Positions 48,062 to 62,400 of a stretch of 64,000 nt of DNA are shown one piece after another (within the stretch, counting starts at the first letter, position 1; each line of letters opens with the position of its first letter). Origin of the DNA: Litomosoides sigmodontis. Lineage: Eukaryota > Nematoda > Chromadorea > Rhabditida > Onchocercidae. The position numbers were made by a program, and so were the translations under genes. The notes beneath the pieces are model-generated. The model was given only the letters and a program-made list of their open reading frames with translations, was not told the origin of the DNA and did no database searches. The stretch covers positions 7,895,865 through 7,959,864 of the forward strand of contig OY718806.1 in the NCBI GenBank assembly GCA_963070105.1. The letters are read 5' to 3'.

Positions 48062-49451
48062 TATATTAGGCATTTGTTTCAGGCATGTACTTGTCAGTGT
48101 TGCGATGTAAGCATGAATGTGTTAAAAAGCTATCACGAGTAAATGGTCATGATATCGGGTTCATTCTCCCAACATATTTCGAATATCTCCATGTTTGCTA
48201 CTATAAGTGTTAGTTTACCTATAAAACAAAGGGCGGAGTATAAATAATATTTAATACGACCACAACATATTCGATATCACTGCTTATCAATAACCGTTAC
48301 ACCATTTCGTTTTATCTGCCAACTGGTTGCGCTATCCATTGCTGAAATCACAGCAGGCCAGAAGGGCAAATTTTTCTTTTCAGCTTGTTTATAAACACTA
48401 CGACGATAAAATTCGGATAATTAGGATAGCTAATTGCAACAATGACATGAAGCAACTAATGGGGAAAAAATGTTTCTTTGTAGAGTTAGTGTCTTTTTTT
48501 CAGACGTAAAAGAATGTTAAATTACAAACCTTTCTGCTTCATCGGTATTTTTTTAGAACAAAAGATGCGATCATTCAACAATTTCTGAAAATTTCCAGTG
48601 AATCGTGGAAGAGATGTATGTGAAGCGGTCGCAAATAGCATTCTGTTAAATCCAGGCAATCCCATTATGCGTCGCAACAGACTTTTCTATTCAAAAACAT
48701 ATCAAAGTGATGATCTCTTCAAACCTTCGAATGTAGGTTTCATAGTGATTGTATATCAAATCTCTTTTCTGTATTTTGTTAAAAAAAGCCACTGCTATTA
48801 TCGCATATATAATGATGCATACATGCGCATCTTTCATGTGGTTAGCTATGATTGCAGGAAATTGTCGAATTTCATAAGCGATATGCAATTGAACGATTGT
48901 TTTTGGAGTTCATCGATGAACGTTTCAAATTCGAAAACAATGAGGCATGAATAATTTGTTTTTCAATTTCTAAAAATCACTAAAATTCTGGTGGAGATCA
49001 GGCATTTTCATGAAAACGGCGAGATGTTCTACGGCATAGGAAATGACCCTATAAGGGTGGAAAATGTAAAAATCATGATTTGCAGCTACCCGCAGAAAGA
49101 GTAGATGATCGTCTTCCGTTGGACACAACAGTGCCTATTGACGACGATTTTGATTATTCGGCTATAGAAAAGGATTTGTTTAGTGAGGGAGAATGTTCGG
49201 CACTAGCAATAGCGGCTATATTCGAAACAAGAACTGTGCAACAGAAGCAACTGTTAATCGATCTGACTGATCGCATGGCATCACGATACAAAATCCAAGC
49301 TTTGTATCATTCTCTAACTTGTTCTCCGGATATCACTTCACCGAAATGTCCTCACCACTCAGTCACCGTGTCCATAGATCGTTCGAGTTGTGGTACATTT
49401 CTAACTGATCCACAACCAAACTCCTGTGTTCTTATTTTTTGCATTAGCTAA
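46408..49451 (+). CDS. CRTAP/leprecan-like protein lacking the hydroxylase domain
   Basis: Exons: about 46408-46480, 46667-46858, 47085-47275, 47404-47556, 47766-47949, 48083-48208, 48599-48732, 48858-48944 and 49086-49451. From the second exon on, phase closes throughout. The first exon gives a signal-peptide-like start ([14 protein letters not shown]). The body has the repeated TPR-like units of CRTAP, SC65 and P3[68 protein letters not shown] and [10 protein letters not shown], with paired CxxxC motifs (CREKC, CRHIC, CKHEC). The C-terminal exon reaches [13 protein letters not shown], which aligns with the entry into the P3H dioxygenase domain, then ends about 85 residues later with no HxD iron-binding motif. 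By family it is an ER collagen-folding chaperone partner. The junction 48944/49086 appears to use a GC donor; without it the protein stops at 48950. Confidence 0.85.
47994..48058. repeat. (AT)n microsatellite in an intron
   Basis: About 62 bp of AT/TA dinucleotides between the exons ending at 47949 and starting at 48083 of the CRTAP/leprecan-like gene. It creates a false Tyr-Ile repeat in the read-through ORF. Confidence 0.95.
48945..49085 (+). promoter_or_regulatory. Possible GC-AG intron
   Basis: The exon ends GAG followed by gcatga, and the next exon follows ttgcag. Splicing here keeps phase 0 and continues the leprecan-like alignment, whereas reading through meets TGA at 48948-48950. It may also be an alternative-splicing switch. 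Confidence 0.5.
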
Positions 49452-50522
49452 ATGATGGTACCTACTTCAGTAATCTAATTACATATGCATAAAATCGAAC
49501 ATCCATAAAATAGCTATATAAAAAAGAATGTCACTTTCGTAGTTTAACTATATGAATGATTCACAGTGATAATGGCTTATGCAAAATTCACTTTACATAA
49601 CTGTACAGTCGTGCAGCTTATCCAACGTGAATAAACAACAGTGAAGTAAACGTAAACATAACGACAGCATTTCAAACTTTTTACTTATTTAAACGATATT
49701 TAAAACTGTTTTTGTATAAAAACTCAACGGATCTAACGTTGTTGACTTTATATGGTACGGCTTCTATCGATCAGATGTGATGGAGCGCACAGTTTCTGCT
49801 AAACTAAGATATTCAAACAGTTACGCACAGCATGCATACACAGAGTCCAAAACCATCTTTTCCATAGTAAATGCCGTCAATTTTGAAAGGAGTGAAACGA
49901 TAAACCAAAATTAGAATAGTTTTTTGTTACTCAGAAATCGTACTTTATGTCTTAAACAGCGCGCATGTGCGCAAATCTGCACAATTGAAGCTGGCTCGCT
50001 ACCACTAAATGAATGAAGTATCACATTTAATTTAAGCACTATCTCCCAAGAGTCAAACACATATAAAACGGAATCTTTATTTTTTGATGCATTTCTGTCC
50101 GTAAATGCAGTGCGTTAGAGTCACCAGCAAAAGTAAACTAGCAATAAGATACAAGTACTAGTACGAAAAAAAATACCCATATAACAACACAATCTCATAG
50201 AGCTGCATCATTCCGAAGTACTGTGCATGTCCAGTATATCTTGATATGGAAGTGCAGCGAAAAATAACACGAGCATGTTCGGAATTTCTAAAAACTAAGA
50301 TAAACAAAACCGACCAGCATTAATGGAAAAAATCTTGCCCGTAAGATACATTTGCCCTCATCCAAAGGCACATCTCTGTACGTAGAAATGATCCCGAGAT
50401 GAGGTTACCGGTTAAAAAAAAAATTCTGAGACAAATTATTTCGCAATCTGAAAGTAGATGAGTTGTCAGTTAACGCATTACAAAAATCCTGAAACACAAA
50501 AACACCAAGCCACATTAATGAC
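49452..50522. other. Intergenic region between convergent genes
   Basis: About 1.1 kb between the 3' ends of the leprecan-like gene (plus) and the ferredoxin gene (minus). I see nothing beyond AT-rich UTR-like sequence. Confidence 0.45.
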
Positions 50523-51337
<815 letters not shown>

Positions 51338-51914
51338 AGATGACAGAAAATACACATTTATGTGCCAGAGGTAGAACTACTGCAAAGCCAAACCCTTTGA
51401 TCAATCTTTGCAAGGATTTCAAACCTCAATCGTTTCTAGTATTAGCGTGTAATGAATTTCTAGAAAGTACAGTCGTAAAATCATTGTAATTATCTGAATG
51501 ATTCTCTCCATCATGCAAAAATGCGACCACCAATAGCTATTTCAGACTTTTCTCTGGACTGCTAGCTGGCTATTTTTCACAGATTAGCAATAACTAATAA
51601 AGGTAATATATAGTTATACTAAAAATACAAACAGCGGCAACCATGTATTTGAAAAAAATTTTAAGAGAGGAACATGACTTGCACATCTGGTCCAAATTTA
51701 ACATATGAAATTTTAAAACGACATCACATACCATACGCACAATATAGATGAAGCATTAATTCCTTCTGTTCGGCAATCTCTTCTCGATGGTACCAACTCG
51801 AATATGCTACATTACATAAAAACTCAATATGGTGCGAAAATCTCACGTTACGTGAACTAACTATTCAATACACCCATATAATACTTGAATATTTTCTTGT
51901 GACCAAAAATCCGC

Positions 51915-52205
51915 TTATTTCATTAATCCAGTTGCAAGCACTTGGATATCCCGTTCCACACGCACGACATCACCCCAAAAGGATCTGTAAAACAAATGCG
52001 TAAATAGCTCACAATGCAACGCCATTGTCCGAACCCAATTATCACTCATGTCCCTGGCCGCCTTAACTGACTCGGCGGCACATGTTGAAACATGTTCCAT
52101 CGCACTAATGCCTGCATTGAAGCGTGCGTGTTTGGACACGTTCGTTGCACTTGCATGAGAAGGGGGAGTACTGGTAGAGGCGGTAGATGTGTTATCTTTA
52201 AAAGT
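51915..52205 (-). CDS. Small helical protein, possibly a BORC/BLOC-type subunit
   Basis: The open frame from about 52205 to the stop at 51915 begins with a Ser/Thr/Pro-rich stretch and continues SKHARFNAGISAMEHVSTC, AAESVKAARDMSDNW, RTMALHCELF and ends WGDVVRVERDIQVLATGLMK. It looks like a short alpha-helical, coiled-coil-forming protein. The pattern weakly recalls BORC subunit 6 or BLOC1S1 C-termini, but this is only an impression. A possible upstream exon at about 52336-52236 (RPVSRGEIDASIRLK) does not join in phase. The 5' end is therefore incomplete, close to a divergent plus-strand exon at 52365. Confidence 0.5.
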   Translation of the reverse strand, partial: TFKDNTSTASTSTPPSHASATNVSKHARFNAGISAMEHVSTCAAESVKAARDMSDNWVRTMALHCELFTHLFYRSFWGDVVRVERDIQVLATGLMK

Positions 52206-52364
52206 AGTTTATTGCATCCGATAATTTCATTAGAAATTTTTGTTGTAACACCTTGAGTCTGATTGAAGCATCAATTTCCCCGCGACTCACAGGGCGGGAG
52301 AGCGGAATAACAGGTCTAGCACTGTATCTGGTCTCTAGGATTTGACAAATTTCTTACTGTTCAT

Positions 52365-52871
52365 TATGGGCAAAGTTTCTGGTAAGTTTTTGGTTTTCGT
52401 TTCTGTTTCCTCTTGTTAAATATCAACTTTACCTGCTCGTCTGATCCTCATGTGTTTTTGCTTTTTTCCATAAATTTATTTATGGGAAATTTAGAATGGA
52501 TAACTTAACCTACCGTTTCATTCCCCACAAAAAATGTGATAAAATAATGCGGAAATGAGGGAATAAAGTTGAAAGGATAAAATGGGAGTTCTGTTTCGTA
52601 CCTTTTTCGTTTCAAGGAAGATTTTTATTTTTTGTTCGGAGGCCCCTTTCGTTTTAAGCACACTACTTTGAGCTTAGGCGGAGTGAAATCCATCTTTCCT
52701 GTCTTCCTATTTAGCTATTAATGTTTATTTGTAGTACAGTAACTTGTGTAAGGTAACTAGCATGTACGCAGTTCTATACATGTGCCATTACTAATAAACA
52801 CCTGACCTGTGTTACCATCCAGCAATTTGGCATTATTTTCCACAACTAAATGCGCCGTCACTCACGAAGGT
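52365..52871 (+). other. Two short spliceable exons of unknown gene
   Basis: ATGGGCAAAGTTTCTG followed by a strong donor gtaagt, and from 52822 an exon after ccag up to donor gtaggt near 52871. Together they read MGKVSAIWHYFPQLNAPSLTK. The phase does not join to vha-19. It may be the 5' end of another transcript, or coincidence; W-H-Y-F recalls the start of BED-finger domains, but no Cys/His follow in view. Confidence 0.25.
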
Positions 52872-53179
52872 AGGTATCGATTTTTAACGGCACTGAGATG
52901 GTCACTGATCTCCCGCATTAAATTCGGTGGTGAGCTGGAGGCGGGAAGGGAGCTGTGTGGTTTCTATTGATCTCGGTGGGGTGGTTTGATTAGATGAATG
53001 TGAATGAAAAATTTGGAATTAAAGGGATCATCTCACCGATTGCTATACTCATTCATATCCCACGTGCTGACATTATTCTCTCTGTTCACGTCAGTTACGA
53101 TAGCACTAGTCGTACGCGACCTTTTTTCGCGGAAGTCATAGAAGGAGCACATACCTCAAGCTAAATGAATGCATTGTAG

Positions 53180-56100
53180 ATGTGGCAGTTTTGCGCGACC
53201 CTCTTTGTGACTTGCTTCCAGTATTGCTTTGCACATGATGCTGTCATTCTTTCGACGCTGAATCTGCAGTAGGTTTCATTCTTCAGTGGTTGCCGATACT
53301 TTTCGTTATACAGCATAAGTTACGTTTCCCTATCCCAACAATGAGAAGTGGCTGAGCCATTCAGCCGTCCTGGTAGAGTATAGGTTAATATTCTCCTGAC
53401 TTGGTTTTGCTTGGGCCTTGAGTGCGTTATTTTGGGTGGAAATGGATGGGTGATTTACATACCATGACAATGTTTGATCATCACACTCTTTTACTGACGA
53501 ATTTTATGATCCCGTTCAGTAGTAGAGGTACATTATGATTCTCATATGACACAATAAATCTAAAACTTCATGTTTCATTCTAGAAAAACAACAATAGATG
53601 ACCTGGTAGCATCCTCGAAAGTACTAGCTATTGCTATTAAAGACTTTTCGCTACCCAAATTTGGCATATATGCGCAAGCCTATGGCGCCGAAAACTCGGT
53701 TGTTCCTTTTTCATCAGTATTACGAATTTTTCCCTATCAGAAAGCTATTCCAATGGAGAACCAGTTAATGGTCAATTTTGTTTTTTTTCCTAATTTAAGG
53801 TGACGTGCAAGTAACTCTTTCCAAAACAAAAAATGCTAATGCTCATAAATCAAGGTACCATTTAGTAGAGAAAGCGGTTATATCGTTTTTTTTCGTTCCT
53901 TCATCCTATTATGAAGAAATTAGTCCCAGAGATTTTGATTCTCATATTATGCAAAGAAATTCGCGCATTTTATTAATACAAATGAATTTATTACTTGTTA
54001 TTAATCGTTTTTTATATTCTGTTATATTTTCGAAGAGCAACTATTTTAGGTAACCTCTGACGATGATAATGCTCGTAAACCAACTGTTGCTGTGGATTAT
54101 ATCACATTTGATAGTTTAAATGGTTTGCACGATCTTGTGTTATCTAATGAGAAATTTAAAGGCTATCAGACAGTTATCATTTCTTCTCAGGATGCTTTCA
54201 AAAAAGAACTGGTTTGTTTTTTATTATGTGGCATACAGTACAATTACTGTCCCACCTTTTCGTTAAGTCAGTCATTGCAGATTCGTCACAAACGCGTTTC
54301 TTCGGACGTTAATTTTGATGACGAGCCGTCGCTTGATGAAGTTTCGAAAACAACTGGTCGACAACAACTGTCTCTTGGCGATCGTCATGTAATTTTTTTA
54401 TCTAAGATGAAGTAGACTTTAGTTAAGATCATAATTAATGAAGCGATGGGAAGTTTCTGGTTGATGCATTGTTTTCTAAATGAAATGTGGTGTCTGCTGT
54501 TACTCCTAACTGGATCATTTTAGTAGAGAAAAGCTATTGTTTTTATCATTAATTAGGATCACATTAGAGGTGTGAAAGCAAAATGATAATTTTTTTGAAG
54601 TTTAACAGAGTTTTTAAAGCATAACGGGGATTATGCTCGCAAGAAAGTAAGGTGGCACGTTTATAAGATTGTGCGATGTTCTTTAAGACTAGTGTAAATG
54701 CCTTTTAGCAAAGTACCGATAAGTTATCGTACTTATAACGGATTTCCATGGTTTTTTTAATATTTAAACTGGATCACTTTTGACATTGTTTGGGTAAGCC
54801 CTAGTTGCAAAAAAATCGGCTGTTCATATTTTATGAGCGCTTCCAAAGTATTATGATAGCAAGTTTAGTGTTGGATATGGGGATTCTTTCACCGTTTCCA
54901 TTCCCACATCTAGTAGCTTGCTGTAATAAGCTATATATGTGCGAGAATTTATTCGTGGTATTGTGTATGTGGTAGATTGTGTTTATACGATTTGTACTTT
55001 TGAACTGTTATTTGCATTCGTTTAATATTTGTCTGTCATTAGTACTAGCCTAGTATCTCAGAAATTTGTCTGAATACTTTCAATTTTCTTTTTAGGATAT
55101 GCCCATAGTTCTTCCCGTTAATTCACAAAAAACAACGTGCTTGCTCTACATGGAGGCTTTCGAAATTATTATTCCAAAATCACCTACATATAGTTATATA
55201 ATGGTTGGTAGTGAGAACAAAAACAAGTATTTAGCTAAACCAGGCTATTGGAAGTGTTCTGCTAACAGTGATGAAGGCGGTTCAAGGTTAGGGTTATATA
55301 TTATGAAAAAAAAAAACTTATTTTCTGATACATTTCTTGAAAATGTAATCTAGCACATGTTGTATCCTGGACCACACAAGTTTTTGGATTGAATTACTAG
55401 AAACAAACATGAATAAAATATTAGGTATATAGGGTTTTTAGTTCTAAAAAGATTTAAAACGATAGTAGATTGAAGTTACGAATACATATTCAAACTTCAG
55501 AGGTTACTCCTATTATTGTTTAATGCAAATTTTTGTTATAGTTTCGTAATCGATGTGGAAGTTGGGGAGAATGTAGAAGACATCGCAAAACAATTCTTTT
55601 TGAAGAGTGGAACTACGATAACATTTCAGTAAGACACATTACGTTTACATTTTTAACCACTTAGTCATTCACAATATTAAAGCTTTTCATATTTTAAGGT
55701 TAGATTTCGTTCGAAATCGAAATGGCTATTGGTATTTAGATGGCACCACCTTAAAGAATAATTTCAAAATTACTGCTATGAACGGTGAAGTTCGTTTTCG
55801 TTGCTATTTTTTTTCGCAAAAGATATTGGTGATGTGATCCTACATTTAATTTTCAAAGTATTAAACCATAATAATATTCAATATTCGAGATAGTTTATTT
55901 CTATAGTGATAAACATGTACAAGGTATTTTTACAGTTGGTGTATTTTTCTGTAGGGTGCTTATTTTGCATTGAATTTTCATTTAGCAAGACCTGACTGTA
56001 ATTAGTGGTACTGCTACGAATCCAGTAGATGTTGGAGCCGTGTTTAACCAGAACTTTGCTTGTTGTCAAACGGATGCAATAATTTTCAATACATCAAGTG

Positions 56101-56513
56101 ATAATTCACCACATATTGGAATTGTACTACGAAATTTTGAGGTACGTAGGTGTAAAATTTCTTGCAATTATTGTCATATTTAACGCATTTTTTTTTGTAA
56201 ATACAAAAACAAGAGAAATAGAAAATGGAGAGGAAAGATTAAAGTTCGAGAACGTGTTTGATGAAAAACGTGTAAAGGAAAATTCAGTTAATTTCAGGTA
56301 AGTTTGGGACTTAAAGGTGACAAGGCACGGTTTGGATACCATACAAAAGATTGTATTGGAACGTTTACTGCTGGCACTTGGATGGGTACTCTCATTTCTG
56401 TTGTCCTTATAAGCATTCTAATGTTCGGTGTTTCGATGTTGCAGTCAATACATACTATGGACCGGTTTGATGATCTGAAACAAAAACCAATCGTAATTAA
56501 TTTCAGAGAATGA
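53180..56513 (+). CDS. vha-19: V-ATPase accessory subunit Ac45 (ATP6AP1)
   Basis: The first coding exon 53180-53268 encodes a signal peptide (MWQFCATLFVTCFQYCFAHD) and ends in phase 2. It joins exactly to the exon at 53584, giving LNLQKTTIDDLVASSKVLA. Further exons lie near 53807-53855, 54052-54210, 54281-54390, 55097-55290, 55542-55630, 55701-55800, 55984-56142 and 56298-56513. The luminal domain is divergent. The C-terminus is diagnostic: FGYHTKDCIGTFTAGTWMG, one hydrophobic membrane segment (ISVVLISILMFGVSML), then TMDRFDDLKQKPIVINF, matching the Ac45 tail MDRFDDxK. It is a type I membrane protein that assists assembly, sorting and acidification by the V-ATPase. A few middle splice sites are approximate. 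The signal peptide is inferred from composition. Confidence 0.9.
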
Positions 56514-59473
56514 ACAATAACATATTATCAATAACACATTATTACATACGACTTAACACTACTGCTTTACATTCCCTTTATCATGTAATATTTATTAGAC
56601 TTGAAAGAGAAGATGACAAGGAGAGATGCTGTAGTCGTTCAAAGCATTCAAAAAAAGTAATTACTGCTGTACTGATCTGCATTCAATTTGGTACCGGTGA
56701 TTGTTTCAGAATCCGGGTAGTAGCTCACTTGTATAATTTAATCATATTTACTGGACACACATAGCCGCTTCATTTTGTTTCGAGCTACGGTTTTGTAAGT
56801 AGTTTATATGGTACACTTCATCGCATAATTTTTTTTCAAATCTCACTAGCAATAAACTCGTATACTTGTAGTAATAGGCATAACACTTATTTTGGACAGA
56901 TATCACTCGGGACTAAATGCAGATTAAAGCTTCAGTGGAACTGGGATTAGTCTGTTTGGTTGATTTCTGCTCAGTTAATTTGTGTTTCTCACAGGGTGAG
57001 GGAGGAGTTAATGGTCGTTCAGTGACTAGAGGTAAGATTGCATTGTTATGTCATGTACATATTCCTCTCTTTTCAAGTTTAATTTGTTGTTTGATAGTTA
57101 TCTTGAATTTGCTTGAGTTGTTTAAAATTTCGTTTTTTTTTGTCGAATAAAGTACTGTTAGATATCTTTGGCGTTATTTACCTGGAAAACATTGCCTCCC
57201 ATTTTCTAATGTTATTTCAGTGCTTCTTTCAGCAGTGAAGCTATGCCAACACCACTCACATAGTGATGTCGAACACTTGATCCTCTTACGAATTTCAGCA
57301 TTTCTCAAGCAGAGTATATTGCACGTCTTTTTGAATAAATAATTTCACCTAGAATCAGTTATAAAATGAACTAGTGTCAAAAAAATCGTTTACATTGCGA
57401 GTGTATATAAGTTGCTCTTTCTCCTGCAGTTTACGCAGAAGGGATGATAGGAGTCACCGATTTGGTTTGAGAACAACGATACCAAACTGTGTCTTCAATA
57501 AAAAAGGAAGTGTAGTGCTATGAAGTAGTGTATCACCCAGATGGCAGTGTTTATTCATGTAAATATGAAAAATGTAGTTTATGGATTGACGAGATGAGCT
57601 CTTACTTCGTTTATATTCATAGAGTCCTTACGCTCATTATTTGTGCCTCATTTTGAAAGCATAGCAGAAAAAGAAATCAGTTCTTACCTTAAGTAATTTC
57701 CATGAAAAAGCAATGACATGAGAAGTGTGCCACAGTCGCACTGCGAGTATACACTCATTTAAAAATTTACTGAGGATGTGAACTTGTTGATAGTGCAAAT
57801 AAAGTACTTGTCAAAAACGTTTGACACTGATGAGTTTTGGTCATAATAAATATTTAGCAACTGTAAGAGCCCATTTTGGTATAGCGGGAATAAACAAGAA
57901 ATGTGGCAAAATTATTGAAAAAAGAAACATTCGAGCGGAAAAAAGGAAACAAGAAACAAAACAAACATTTAAAGAAAATGGCAAAACAAAGTGGGCGGTG
58001 TTTTAAAATCAGAAATCAGTGAAATTCTCAAGCAGCACCAACGATTAAAGGAAGAAAAAGACAAATTAATGATAACATTAAAAAAAAAATCGGCAATGAA
58101 TGTATGAAACGATCACTATACTTTGTAATTTGTGCCCTAACAGACCTGCTAATTCTTCTGAAGAGGGACCAAAAGTACGCCCTAAGCAACTTGCTGACAA
58201 TTTCACCTGCGTATTTGTTCACAACTAATACAGGATAATTCAATATGACAATAATAAGTCTAAAATTCCCATATTTGGTCCATCTTCAAGGCAGTGAAAA
58301 AAAAGGATGTACATAAGTAAATCAAAAACAAACACGGGGAAATAATCCAGCAACGGATACCGTATAGCATGTACAATTACAGCAATCTGTTAAAACTAAT
58401 TTATAATTACAGCAAATTTTAAACACTCGTTTTCAAATAATTTCGTGTATCTCATAACTCAACATTTCTCTGACAAAAGAAAAACAAAGATTACCGGTTG
58501 TAATTACCGGTTGCGAGGGATACGCTGTTTGGTGCAATGAAAGTAATGAAAAAAAAAAACTATAAAGCAAAATTAAAACCTCAAATTGTCTTAGGTTTCA
58601 AGCCGTTTCGCTTAGGAATTAAAATTAGTAAATGGAGTACTAAGGTATATATCGTTTATGCAGAAGTCAAGGAGTAAGCATTATCGAAATTAGATTTTGT
58701 TTCATGATGGAATGAAATTTCAAATTCCTCCAAATAAAAAAGTACCAAATCATTCTACATTCTACTGATTTTGGAATTTTTTTTATATCAAATAAGACGT
58801 ACACGGAATTCGTAATGTAATGAATTCATTATCCTTAACCTATTTTCACAACAATAGAGGCCAAAATATAAAACACAGAGGCAAAAGAAATGTTTACCTA
58901 AATTTATGTGAGTACCATACAGGTAACTAACTTCCTGCACATTATTGAGACATAGTAGAGAGATATTATTAAGTTAAAGGATTATGAGACAAAGAGATGG
59001 AGTATGTGGAGACTCTCACCACAAACTAAGTACAAAATAAATAATATGTAAACAAATATGTTTTCGAACAATTTTAAAATTCATATAATTTTTAATTTTA
59101 TTCATTCAAGAATTCCAAAGCATTTAAAAGCTCTTGGGGATCACTGTGTCACTTCGTTTTTCCGCAAATCCATTGTTAACCTTTTTTTTTTTCGTTTTTA
59201 ATATCAAATTTATTCACGAACGAAGTATGCATGAGCTAAATAAAATCTAATTAGGGAAGTACACCAAATCAAACAATTTGTTAAATCCTATTCATGATAT
59301 ACACAGAGTTTACAAATCATTAGTGAAACTCGACTTGTATTTATTTCACAGTTTACATGTTGCATCGATTAACCTTCACTTTTCGTTTTTCTTTTTACTT
59401 TTTCATTTGATTGTCATTCTATAATCCACAAACTGTCGAGTGGTAATATTGTTGACTGTACAGTGTAGCTTTT
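56514..59473. other. Intergenic region between convergent genes
   Basis: About 3 kb between the 3' ends of vha-19 (plus) and gon-1 (minus). It contains several short A or T runs and small ORFs, including 57821-58006, which is Lys-rich and probably fortuitous. No supported coding or RNA gene. Confidence 0.45.
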
Positions 59474-62400
59474 TCATGCTACACCAATGCTCGGATTCTG
59501 CTTGTGATCAATTTCTATTACCAAACCTTTAAACTTATCTGGACTACACTGACCACAGTAACCACCGCAACGTCCAAATATTCGTGCATTGTTCTGCAAC
59601 AAATAACATCTATTAACTACGTAACACAATAATAATTTCCAATACTCTATTAACCACCGAGTCTGATCGACCGACAAATCAAATGGTTTTGCTTGTTATA
59701 AGAAAAAAAAACAACTTTAAGAAATGTTTGCGCAGGCAAGTGAGGCGCATAATACATAAAGCAGAGCTGCATTTTAAGAACAATTATTTCTCAAATTATT
59801 GGTAAATTTGGTCAAATTAAACTCAAATAAAAATTTAACTTAAATTCCATAATCGTTATAATGAACACATTTCATTAATCTCCTTTTATGAATGTAATGT
59901 TAAAATGTCTTAAAATAACACACATTTCTTCCGACTTTTTTTGTTTCCCATCAATATATTACCGAAAATTTAATCTTACGCATGTTACAAGGATATGTGA
60001 ACGATACTCAATGAAATATTACACTACTGAGCAGTTCACCACAAAACTTCAATCATTTCAGCTGAGGGATGCTTCAAGTATATCTTGTGCGTTATCTGTT
60101 TTCAAAACAAAACAAAACAAACATCAGAACGTTCAATTCTCGAACTCGTACGGTGTCCTTGATCAACCCATCGAAGGTCGTCCACCACTCGGAGACCCGT
60201 GCCTCGTAAATCTATACCAAATTGACCCTGGAAAAGTAAAAACTTTTGAATTGAAAGCATTATTTTGGGTAATAGCAAACAAATTCCCTTAAGATTAAAT
60301 GAATTTTGAGAAAAGATCTATTTCAAAGAAAACCTGTGGGCAATCAACAGCGCTATAGCAATCACCAGCTGTTGCAAATGCTACTTCTTCGCCATGTGAC
60401 GTTGTAGCAAATGTGTGATCATGAACTGTAATAAACCATTTTAAGGTGCGTTCTTTCTATTTTCATCCGTTACTACTAAAACCAATAAAAAAAATCACGA
60501 ATTACCGCACAACAGACCAGGGAAAAACAACTTACTGTTTATTTTCATGTTGTGAAGGTCGACACGAACTTTCGAAAAACTGGAAAAGCCGGCACTTGCA
60601 CTTCCATCATCCGTGCACATGCACGTATCATTACGTTGTCCGTTATGAGGACATGTAAATGGATACAGTAGCCTAAATGAAAATAAACTGTCAAATAATT
60701 ACAACCGCAAAACTGTTTTTTACCCGTGTCTTTTCACTTTGAAGGAAGAAGAAATATTTCAGATTTATCGTCAAAAACAACGCCCAAAATTAATTCGGTC
60801 TTGGATGTAACAGGTCATACTGTCTGATCATAATATGCGTTCATGTCTGATATGGTAGTACGCAATTTTCTTGATTCCAAAGTCTAATGCAACCTTCAAG
60901 AAAAAGAAAAACAATTGATTTCAATAGTCTCAATAATACTTGTATTGAAACAATGCAAAAGATCCGAATGGTCATTCAGAACTACTTTTAGTAGCAATTC
61001 AGACATAATTATTTTGATTACTATTACCTTTTTCCATAAATTTCTGCAAAATTAGTTTCACTATTGAGATTGATATACGTTTTTGGTATTGTTTCATTCA
61101 TCAAGTGGCAATAAACGGTAATGCGAAAACCGGCAACCAAAACAGTATAATTGCCATCAATGACGCTGTTCTCTTGTGTATAATACGCTTTCAACTCTGC
61201 ACAGTCACCTGGTAAGCCTGGAATGCATTACTGGTAAAAACCTAAGATATTTGCAAAAATTAATAACCCCTCAGGTAATTGACAAGTTTCAACTTAAATT
61301 CGTTTTACATATACATCGGTTCGCAACAGCACATTCAAAAACTAATGTTTGAAATCAACAAAATTCAGGGATTACTATAAAATTTTGTATCTAAATAGAT
61401 TTTGCAGTTAAATATTTTATATCCTTGTTCATTTATAATTTATGTCTAGAAGTAAGCTGATTATGATGCTGATGTATAAATAATTTTCGGAATACTTACA
61501 ATTTCTTAGGAAACAGCTTTCACGCCTTTTCGGTCTATCTGGACTTTGATCACAAAGGTCTCGGGATACTCGTCGGCCATCCCTATCCAAACATCGCACA
61601 CGACGTCTCCGGTAGCCTGGACCACAACTTGTCGAGCACTGCAACTTAGCCATTGTAGAAAAAATATTTCATTGATTTCGACACCTTTTTTGTACGAGAT
61701 GCGCAATAGCGTGGTGAGAAGTAATATGGCACTTTTAAAATTATATTCATTGTACAACACGGAGCACTCATAGAAGTGGTAATTTCATCAAACAGCACAA
61801 AGTTTGTGAGCTGTTAAAATGCAATAGAACATGATTCAAAAAACTTATGACGGATACAAATGATATTATTAGTTGGCCTAAATTTGTTAAATTGGTAGGT
61901 AATTGGGATGAAATACTTTGACCACTGGGATCGTAAACTCTTTATAGCAGGACAGTGCCTTGTAGTGGGTACGAAATGAAAGTTAATACACAAAGATGAA
62001 AGGAAAAATAACGATCACCTGTGACCAAGGTCCAACAGACCAGCGATATTTAGCATCACAAGGATTCATAGCACATTCCTTACTGACCGATGGTCTACTT
62101 AATCCATTACACATCCTCGATTGTACATTTGGTTCTGCACTCGAACTATGATTTTGACTGCGCACACGGCATTCAATGCGACGAAATTGAAATCCAGTTC
62201 CACACGTTTTAGAACACTGAATAAAAATATTTTCTAAACAATACTCTTGAAAATGACACGATCGTGTGGTGTAAGACAAGAAATCATCATTGCTGTAAAT
62301 CCATTACCACTCACCTATTATCCAATAACTTATCAAAATAAATGACCACCTATAATCGATTAATATATAACCCACTAGTCCGTTAAGCATTAAATTTTAA

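Noticed and set aside
48327..48509. Possible extra exon of the leprecan-like gene
   Set aside because: The exon ending at 48208 joins the one at 48599 in phase and gives a continuous alignment. Including this stretch breaks the frame.
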